From Pleurobrachia bachei (lineage: Eukaryota; Ctenophora; Tentaculata; Cydippida; Pleurobrachiidae): DNA of 24,173 nucleotides. Under the pieces are notes generated by a model. That model was given only the letters and a program-made list of their open reading frames with translations. It was not told where the DNA came from and did not search any database. The position numbers and the translations under genes are program-made. The DNA is taken from the NCBI GenBank assembly GCA_000695325.1, contig AVPN01000474.1, positions 1 to 24,173 on the forward strand, given 5' to 3'. Positions 1 to 9,734 of this stretch are shown one piece after another (within the stretch, counting starts at the first letter, position 1; the number at the start of each line of letters is the position of its first letter).

Positions 1-98
1 GTACTATCACCCTCTATCATATCAATTATTGATTTACAGTTGCTGAGTAGTTCGTTTCACCCTTTGCAAAAAACTAGGCCACGGCCCCACTCTATGAG

Positions 99-748
99 CT
101 ATCTCCTTTCACTGTTGATGGATGAAATGGAACTTTGCTGTTTTCCTGCCGCCAGACGCTTAGCAAACGCCGACATCTTTCTTTCACCACCCGCATCTCC
201 CAAACTTTCCTTTCGTTGGTTAAGTAACTTTGCGGTCGTGGTATCCCTAGCAACCTTCTTGGCGTGTAGCACTCTGACTTCTTCGTATAGATCTAGGAGG
301 ACCTTTCCAAGGACACTGACAAGGTGATAGAGGCCTGGGTCTGATGAAGTGATGGAGGATGAGGAGGAGATAAGATTGGAGAGAAGTTCACAGGAAGTTG
401 GTTGTTGTTGATTAATCATAGTTACTAGAAATACGTGATTCAAGCTGTTACAAAGGTACTTCAAAATAGCTTAGATTCGCACTACATTACCATTTACGAT
501 AGCTCTCAAAAATAAATCGCAGATACGAGAAAACACGAATAATCATGGTTGCAATAATTGGATTTTTATTTGCATAATATTACTGACTGTTTATTTGATA
601 AAATAGAGTGTAGAGTTTGCAAAAAGGGATGTATTTAATACAAAATACAAACTATATAGCGCTTGGTGGCACACGTACGCAAATCACCTCAACCGAAACA
701 ATGTAATGGAGGTAGAGGGGCGTCACCAGCCCTCACTCTCTATCACTC

Positions 749-798
<50 letters not shown>

Positions 799-3700
799 CC
801 TCTTTCTTTCTCCCTCAACCCCTAAAGAAAGATACCATTATACTTGTCTTGGAGCGTGCCCCCTAGCTCAGTCAGTGATGATAGAAGGAGAGGGCGGTCG
901 AGAGATACAGAGCTGAGAGAGTGAGCAACTCCGAGAGAAAAATTGTATATAGAACAGTTCAAAATGAAAGAAAAAACAAAAAAACAGGATTAATAAATAA
1001 TGAAAGCAAAAGGGAAATGGAACTTTCAGATAGGTTGATTAATAAAAGCATGGTTGTTTGTAAGCGACTGGTCAAGCAAAAAGCACTATTTATTGCTAGA
1101 ACATACAATGATGTATCGTGCTAAATAGAATATGAACGCGACGGCGATACTATATCGATACTATATATCGCAATGGATCTCTAAATGATTCTAAAATAAT
1201 GATCCATTGCGATCATATCAAGATACTATCGCCGTTGCGTTATTGTTTTTCATGTAATATTCGATATAATGTCATTGTATGATCCCAAGACATTAAAAAC
1301 TGTTATAAAATCGAGGACCGAACTATCGAGAGAGTGCGGCGGAAACAAAACGAATAAACAAACAAAATTGTTGTCCAAGAACACAAATATGAAACTATTT
1401 CATTACTCCAGTCGACTAATTGAAACGTGGTATTTGTCGACTGACTATATAATGTTTTACACTCAACGAAATTTAGAGGAAATCTCACGTACTGCCGTTT
1501 TGAAGAATAATCACGCTCAACGCTGCATAAAAGAGGAAAAAGAGTGAGAGAGAATGAGGGATATAGAGATGGTGAGGAAATGAGGGATAGAGATAGATAG
1601 TGAGAGAATAAGGGACAGAGATAGATAGTGAGAGAATGAGAGATAGACTGAAGGCTGTGATTCTATTACTGGTAGGCCTGCGATCCCTCTCAGTCCTTTT
1701 CTTTACAGGTCTTTCTCTCTTACGTCCTATCTCTCTCTTTTTTCTCTCTATCTCTCTCTTTCTCTCTCGCTCTCTCTCGGATATATGCAACATTCTTACC
1801 AACTTATTCATCATGCCCCCCTCTCTCTCTCCCTCTCTTTTCTATCTAATCTGGAAACAACCTCAGTCCCACTACCGACAACGTCAAGAACAACTACAAG
1901 AGACAAAGTGACTCCGAATTAGGACAAATTAGGTAGCACAAACAAAACGAGAAAGGAGAGAAATAATATATTCATAGAAGAAAAATAAGGGGATATAATA
2001 TCATGATGAGGCCTAGATCTAGGTGTTATATCCTGAAACTATTAGGGTGATCCATAATGATTTGCACTTGAGGTTTTGAAAGCTTTGTGTAAGTCGGAGC
2101 CATACGATTTTTACAGGATCTTGTTCCTGATGAAAATTGGGTCTCATAACGCTCTTTTTAGCGATCTGAGAAAAATTTTTGCTTATGCTGTAAGGAATTT
2201 TAGACTCATAGGTCAAGGTGCCGTCTCACTTACCCTAAAAGTCGTCAAAAAGCAAGTTCAAAGGTGAGCAAACGAATTTTTTGGGTCCTGAAGTAGTCCA
2301 CTGTATCAGCTGACATCTCAAAAAACCGGTTTTTGGCAGAAAAAGTGTCGGAATTTCAGTGGGTGACAACAAATCGCAACAATTTTGACACAAAAATCCA
2401 TGAAAAATCTCCCGTTTTTGAGCGATTTTTTCAAACTCGAGTTTAAGGTCACCTAAGACGTTCAAAACCATAAGATCACTTTAGGATCGTGTTGAGAAGA
2501 GTCTAAACCTCAATTTAAGCCTCAAATAATGACAAACTACCCATCTGGTCCATGTCGACAGCCTTTCAAAGTGAAAAAATGGGGTTTTGACCGAATTCTA
2601 AAAATAGCCCCCAAAATCGAGTGCGAAAACCGATTGGATATAATTTTTGATCAAATGTCTTTAAAAGGGGTCATTCTTCACCCACAAGGAGTCTTGGGCC
2701 TACCGGGATCATTTGACGGCTTACATAAGGCTAATACCACGACCTGTTTTTTCGCACGTAGACCGCAACATAACTGGAGGTTAGACATGGTCGCTCAGCT
2801 GTCGAGTGAAACCCGTTCTGAACTTCAGATATGGTCTTAGGAATCCAAAATTGTCCAATCTAAAATTTGGGTCCACAGCCACACGTGCGATCAGGAAGGT
2901 CCAAATGCAAATCTTTATGGATCACCCTAATACTTCCTAATTTACTGTACCTGGTAGAAAAGAGGCATCAGCAGTCTGCTGTAGTGCAACTAAATCATCT
3001 GTTGTAGCGTAGATGTGTTCATCAACCTCTACCTACAAATACAGCTGTTAGATTTGGGTTGGGTGGTATTCGTATTTAGGGGTCCATGGGGTGTGAAAGT
3101 TCACATTGCATTGGAGGGCTAGAGAATTTAATTGCTTTAGCCGGATAAATTCAGCCCATAAATTCGCCCTTGGAACTAGGAGGTAAATATTCGACCCTCC
3201 GGGGCAAGCTTTTAGACTTCTTTCCAAGAAAAATAGTTTTTCTTGGATTTACAAAAAGCAATTATTGCTTTTTATAAAACTTGCTGATCAAATTGCCATT
3301 AGCAGACCGCGAACTCTTGATCTGCCAATTCTCACCTTGGCTATCAAGATAGATGGATAGATAGAAATTTGCGGCAATTAGTTTGCTTGGTGATGGTGCG
3401 GTATCAAAGAACTGATCAGCCGGGGATGAGACCGGTTTGAACGTGGGAACGGAAACAGAGCAAGCGGGCGGTGGTCGGAACTCTCCCTCGAGGTTCATGT
3501 AGATACTGTGGAGAGAGAAGGAGCTGGTGAGAGACATATTATACAAGATGCATTATATATTACTGGGTCCTAACTGTAAATTATGGAATTCTGTCATCAC
3601 CATTAGCTGGGTGTGCTCCCCAGGGAGCTACTAGTATTGAGTACTTGAGTAGTATCTAGGAGTAGGATGCAAAAACATAAAATGTCTAGCGAGCTGGAAT

Positions 3701-6700
3701 TTCATAGATACGAAACAACTTTCTCCACCCGGTACTTACTTTTCTTCTCCATCATCATTCCACTCATTTTCCGACGATGCACTCACTCTTCGGGGTGGAC
3801 GTGGTGGGGGTGGTTGGGAGGGAGATTGGCCACAATGGAACCCTGGATCCGGGGTAGCGGATGGAGTAACAAAAGCCGGTGAAAGGAGTTCCGCTAACTC
3901 TGTAGCGTAGTCAGGTCTCATAGTGGGGGATGCAGCAGCAGGAGGAAGTTCGGAGAGGTTGACGAGTGATCGAGTGGAAGGAGCCCGTTTAATAGGTCGT
4001 CGGATGGATGGCCGTGGTGCAATGTAGTGGGAGGTTGGGGCAGTATTACGGGGCAGGGAAGCGTAGAACTGATCTCTTTCTAAACTATTTCGCTGTCGTT
4101 CCTTTTGAATCATATTATGGAGTCGAGATTGGGCCTCCGTTGCCAATCTCTGTCGGATCTGGAAACTCGGTTCTTCTGAGACGAAGTCATTGAACTCGAC
4201 AAGATTAACTTGGAGTGGTTTTTGAACGGGTATTTCTTTTTGCTGAATCTCAACGGGGGAAGAAATGTCTTTTTTCTTGATATCCTTTTTCTGAAGTTGT
4301 GACAATTTGTGTAGCTCCAATATTTCTAGTTCAATTCGCTTGTGATCCCTCGCTGCGGCCTCCTTCCTTTCTCTCTCTTCACGTTCTGCATCAACCCTCT
4401 GGTTTTCTAGTCTTTGTACCCTCTCTTCTTCCTCCTTTCGTTTCAACTCCTCCACCTTTTGTCTCTCCACCTCAGCTGCTTTTCGTCTCTCCTCCTCTCC
4501 CCTCCTCCTCTCTTCTTCAGCTTTCCGTCTCTCTGCCTCCAGTTTCATAGCTATCTCTCTATCATGTGCCGCCTTCAACCCCTCCAGTTCCCTGAGCGTC
4601 GCTTCCTTTTTCCGGTAGAGTGCATCCTGTTCTTGGTACAGCTGTACTGCTACCTGGTGTGGGAAATACTAGTATAAGGGTAACTAATTGCATTGTTCGA
4701 TGTTCATACGGGGGATTGGTGAGGTTAATAGGGCCATTGGTGAGTTAATATTTTATACTATTCAATTTTTCTTCCGAATCTAGACAGTTTTAGACAGCAC
4801 ATATTCGATCATCTCCAGAAACTCACCAGCCTATTATTTTCCAACTCCTCCTTCTTTCCCCTCCCCTTTTCCTTCTCCCACTCTATCTCCTGATACTGCC
4901 GCTGCAGTGACATGATGCTCTGTTTGGCACTCTCCTGCTCCTGCTGGATCCCCAGCATCACTTGACCGTAGTCACGTCGGGCATCCTATGAGACCCTCTC
5001 TGCGTCGAAGAGAGCCCTATACAGTCAGTCGAGCTTTTGGGAGGATTGTACGGCTAGTCGAGCCGAGTTAACCTGCGGGAAAAGTAGAAGTATTATAAGC
5101 TTTCAGTGAAGACGATAGAAAAGAGGGAGAATCATACTGAGCGGTCCTAAATGTGGCTATACAATAACTATTAACTGAACCGCGAACCATAACTGGAGCG
5201 CGATGCGAACACTTGTATTTTGTACCTCTCCAGATATGTGTTGACGTTGTTGTAAAAGCCTGTGTTTTTGGTTGTGATACCCATCTCTCTCCTCTTGTAT
5301 TCTAACTAGTTCACCCCTGAGTCCCTCTGCCTTCCGCCTCATGTCCCCAAGTTCCTTATCCAGAAGCAACTTTCTCGTTCTCAGTCCTGAATTTTAACAG
5401 AGAGTTTGATAAAATTTGAGTGTAAACCGGTGTAAAAGGTTTTCAAACAAAAGTTATATGAAAAACCACGTTTCTTTTGGATAAGGGGACCTTTCTTTTG
5501 GATAAACCACGTTTCTTTTGGATAATGGTGGAAAGAAAACCTATTCCCCTGGAATGAAAACCTAAAACCACCTTTTTTGGATAAATCACATTTATTTTGG
5601 ATAAACCACCTTTCTCTTGGATAACCACCTTTCATTTGGATAAGGGGACCTTACTTTTGGATATTGGTGGAAAGAAAACCTATTGGGGACCTTACTTTTG
5701 GATAAACCACCTTACTTTGGGATAAACCACTATTATTTTGATAAACCACCTTTCTTTTGGATAAAGGGACCTTTCTTTTGGATAAGGGGACCGTACTTTT
5801 GGATATAAGCCACCTTACTTTTGGATAAACCACCTTTCTTCTGGACAAGGGGCCTTACTTTTGGATAAACCATCTTTATTTTGGATAAACCACCTTTCTT
5901 TTGGATAAACCATCTTTCTTTTGGACAAACCACCCTTCTTTTGGACCTTACTTTCTTTGGTAAGTTTCTTTGGGGTTTATACTTTATCCAACTATGTAGT
6001 ACTAGATAACAGCTTCTTACCTGATGTGGTATCCCTCAGTTTGGTCAATTGTCCCTCAAGGTGATGTTTCCTCGAATTAGCCCAACTTTCAACTCTGATC
6101 CTCGCTAAATCCTCCTCATTCCGTGATTCCTGGGCTCTCTTCAAAGCCTCTGCTTCCATGCTTCGGGTTCGCTGTTGCTGGAACTCAACAGCTCGACGTT
6201 GCTCCAGAATTTCACGTTGCCGTTGGAGCTCAGCGGCAGCGGCAGCCTACAGCCTCTACCTCACGTGTTTCCTAATGATGGGAGAGGAGGTTATTTAGCA
6301 TTTGAATACTCTGTATAACGGGGGGTCCGTTACCCTTTTTCTCAGAGGCTTCTTCACAATATTTTTAGATACGATAGTTCGGACCCCCAAATTTCTCACC
6401 CGCTGGATCCTTTCCCTTTCCATCTCTTCCGCTCTACGTCTTTCCAGTTCTGCTTCCCCTTTGTCAAAGTTCGCCTGACGTTTATCCTCGAAATTTGCTG
6501 AGAATTATTGAGATGTGTTTTTAAAATTTTAGCGACCGATTGATGATGTTAGTGACTGCCGTTCGTTGATATGTTTTGATACTTTTAAATTCAACAAAGA
6601 TGACATGATATTGATTGGTAATCATGAGATCTGAGAGAAAAATCAATATGTTGTACAGAGGGCGTGTGTGTAAATCAGCACCAGAAATGAGGTAGACCTT

Positions 6701-9694
6701 CAACAAACATTTAAGACCGGAAAGAGCAAGAGAGCAGGCCACATCCTACCAATTTCAAGTTATAGGACGAGTGGGTAAAAACACGGAGATGGTTACCTTT
6801 TGAAAATACAGCGGAGGCTTGGTTATGTTTCCGATATTGAGGGGGTATTAGTGCGGGGGTTAGGACAGAGGGAGGATCCCTACCTCGCTGAGCATTCTCC
6901 ACCTGGATGAGAGAGATGGAGTTGGAAAATATGCATAATAATTGGATAATTAGCAGGCATAATTAGTTGAAATTTGCCAATTACCACATACGTCATACAG
7001 AGGGTGTGTTATAACAGTGTGTAAAATCACACAAATTTAAACACGTAAATTACACATGATACAGATCAACTGTGGACTGTGGTGTAGCAAAAATCAAAAG
7101 AGCGACCGAATAGGACTTCAATATGTCCTTAATAAACAGACCCATAATATGTCAGTATCAAATACTAACCGCAATATTACTTACCAAGTACATGGCGACA
7201 CAGAACTCATCCACAGATAGGGATCCACTGTTCGTTATATCAGACAGGCTCCAGATCTGCTTTAGTACTCCCGTCGACAATCCAGTCTTCATAAACTCCA
7301 TTCTAACCACCGATCCTATAGAGGAGGTGATTAGACTGTTGTCAAAAATGAGTCAATCACCGATCCCATATAGAGTTGGGTGTGTTGGGTGGGTGTTGTT
7401 GGTGGGTATAGGAAGGTGAGTGAAAATGATTCAACTTTTAGAAAACGTGGTCCACATTAACTCGATCATGAGTTAAAGCCGGTCGAGATATTCTGTGTCT
7501 TTCAGTCTCACCTGGCAAGTTTCCAGATCGTGAGGTATCCAGCCGGTTAAAATTCCCCAGAAACCTCCTCTTCGTATTTTGGTCCACCACCCAGGGTTCA
7601 GCAGCGGGAGCAAGGGTGGCAGTGGAGGAAGCAGGGTTCGTACTTGGCATCACTCCTGAAATGGGTAAATGTGTGTTAGAATTGGGGCCATTTATTATTT
7701 AGTACCTATATTATAAAGTACAAATGAGTGGCGTGATGGTGATGGCGATGGAGTATCCTAGCTTGCAACACTAGCGTGCAACAATTTGCCTAGCAGTTTG
7801 CCCCATTTGCCCGTGCGAATCAAGGGTTGTTATGGCGGGTGGGCAAGGGTCGTTAAATTCGCCCTAACAATTGAGCCATGAAGACACTATCAGTTAGGGT
7901 TCGGCTGGGGTTGGCTTAGTTATTAGTATGACCTATCAGAACCAGGCACAACGGTTGAGTGGTTCGGTGAGTGGTTCGGAGGTTTTTAGTTGTTTCAGTC
8001 GTCATGTCATGTATAGCGTGCACTTGCAAACAGGCCAAGATTTTGAAATTTGACGTCTATCACTAATTTTTGTAATGTTATTAGAATCTCATGACAAAGA
8101 TCGGAAGTTGATATGCGGTTTCGGATAAGAGAAAATGACATCATTGCAATCGTTGAACAATTTCTGAGGTCTCAGAAACTCGTTAAAACATTACGATGTC
8201 TTGAGAAAGAGAGCAATATCATTATCGGATCGCTAGATGAGGTAATTCAAATTTTATTAATACCGCTTGAACTGGAACCATTTAAATTGAAGCATCTTTC
8301 CAAAGGTGTATCCCTAATCACGATTATCACGATTTAACTTGACCAAATTTCAGGATGCCGCGTTTTTACGGGATTTAGTCATGGATGGGGAATGGGACAA
8401 TGTTCTGGAATATTTGAATCCCTTCAAGGAAGACACTGGGTACAAGAATGTTAAACTAGCTGTGGAGAAACAGAGGTTAGTAGACTAGTGTCTTTCCACT
8501 AACACAGTTCAGAACCAAGTTACTTTTCTGCAAGTATTGAACCGTTCTTCCCATCTTTCAGAGACAGTATATACTAGTTCAACCCAAATATTTTCCATTC
8601 TCCAGATACCTGGAGCTCCTAGCCACGGAGCAAAACAGCTACGATCCGGGTCTAGTGATGAAGAGTCTGACTCTCCTTGAGGATCTATGTCCGACCCGAC
8701 ACGAGTATACTGGACTGTGTTACCTTCTCACCAGACCCAGGCTGTGTCAGCATCCTGCTTATGCTAACTGGACTCACTATGAGAGCAGGCTGGAGTGTTT
8801 CCAGTTGGTTTATAACCAGTTCTTCAGCAGTAACTCCAAGTGAGTCGGGTGTATGCGGTAGGGTTGTGTTCACTGTTCAGTGATACAGAATAAAGGGTAG
8901 CGTAACTTGTAAGGTTGTGTATAACAGCTATCGAATGGGATACTGAATAATTCGTGAGCGAAGCTATGATATATCTTTTGTTTTCTAAATGTTTTTGTCT
9001 GTACTAAATTTTGTTCCTGCCGGAATTACTAATCAATTGCCAATTTGGTAGCACGTAATTGACAGTTAGTGCCAAATGCCGAGGTGGAATATATTTATTT
9101 CACGTCAGGAAAATCTATATTATAAAGTACAAATAAGTGGCGTGGTGATGGTGATGGAGTATCCTAGCTTGCAACACTAGCGTGCAACAATTTGCCTAGC
9201 AGTTTGCCCCATTTGCCCGTGCGAATCGACGTGTTGCCATATTGGTAGGCAAGGGCCAGTTGGGAAATAGAGTAGTTGCACGTGCAGTAATATTTGTGGA
9301 CTGGAGGAGGTGTTTGGTGCTATTTCTACATTCTTTTCCCTTCTTCAATCAACCTCTATCTTCATCTACACCCCGTCCTCTGACAAGTGACATTGACCCT
9401 CGCCACGATGGATTCGGACAACTGGATGATGATCGTACTCATCACCGCCAACAGAACCGTGATCTTTATCATCTGATTCTACATTTTATTCAGTGGGATT
9501 TTCCTTGATGACTTTATCAGGGTTAAGAGGGAGAATGCCCTACTTTAACGGGCTTTCTAGTTTACATATAAATTTCGTGTACATGGGGGTCACATGTAGT
9601 TCGAGTATGTGTGTTTAAACTAAATGAATACGCATAAAATCAGATATGTATGCTGGTCAAGCCTTGAAAGCAAAATGAGAGAGATAGAAAGAGG

Positions 9695-9734
<40 letters not shown>

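Larger units (their letters stand above)
341..2041. other. Long intron, left part: low-complexity DNA
   Basis: Part of the 2.6-kb last intron of the intersectin-type gene. It holds a (CT)n tract (about 741-813), a GA-rich stretch with a repeated AGATAGATAGTGAGAGAAT unit (1550-1640), a facing CT-rich stretch (1680-1845) and a palindrome (1135-1241). I see no convincing exon here. Confidence 0.5.
99..3505 (-). other. C-terminal exons of the intersectin-type gene
   Basis: Exon 3505-3336 (acceptor CTCCACAG, donor CAAG/GTGAGA) begins IYMNLEGEFRPPP; YMNL fits the YxN pattern of GRB2-type SH2 ligands. Exon 3028-2951 encodes EVDEHIYATTDDLVALQQTA. A 2.6-kb intron follows, then 340-99, whose acceptor TTCATCAG is preceded by a long pyrimidine tract. 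That exon encodes PGLYHLVSVLGKVLLDLYEE and then a basic tail ending SINSERR and TAG (101-99). Phases match throughout, but I recognise no domain. The final exon could belong to another gene. No AATAAA is visible in the remaining 98 bases. Confidence 0.5.
3740..6497 (-). other. Charged coiled-coil region (exons 7-11 of the intersectin-type gene)
   Basis: Exons 6497-6400, 6246-6021, 5386-5226, 5072-4827 and 4653-3740 encode a long stretch dominated by Glu, Lys, Arg and Gln. It runs from the intersectin-like FEDKR segment through blocks such as ELQRQREILEQRR, KHRLLQQRQ and AERRKAEEERRRGEEE. Intersectin and EPS15 use this region for oligomerisation. The last exon, 914 nt, leaves the coiled coil about half way and becomes Pro/Ser/Arg-rich (SLPRNTAPTS, QPPPPRPPRR), a possible SH3 ligand. 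The acceptor of exon 6246-6021 has a poor pyrimidine tract (see findings). Exon 5072-4827 contains stops. Confidence 0.75.

Noticed and set aside
663-1911. Ser-Leu and Arg-Glu rich frames in the left intron.
   Set aside because: Produced by (CT)n and (GA)n simple repeats.
5381-5933. Minus-strand frames with repeated IQKKGGLSK-like peptides.
   Set aside because: Translation of the minisatellite; it lies in an intron and would not splice in phase.
9242-9508. 88-codon plus-strand frame after the nested LisH-CTLH gene, as its next exon.
   Set aside because: No suitable acceptor in the needed phase, no WD40-like sequence, and it starts inside the direct repeat.
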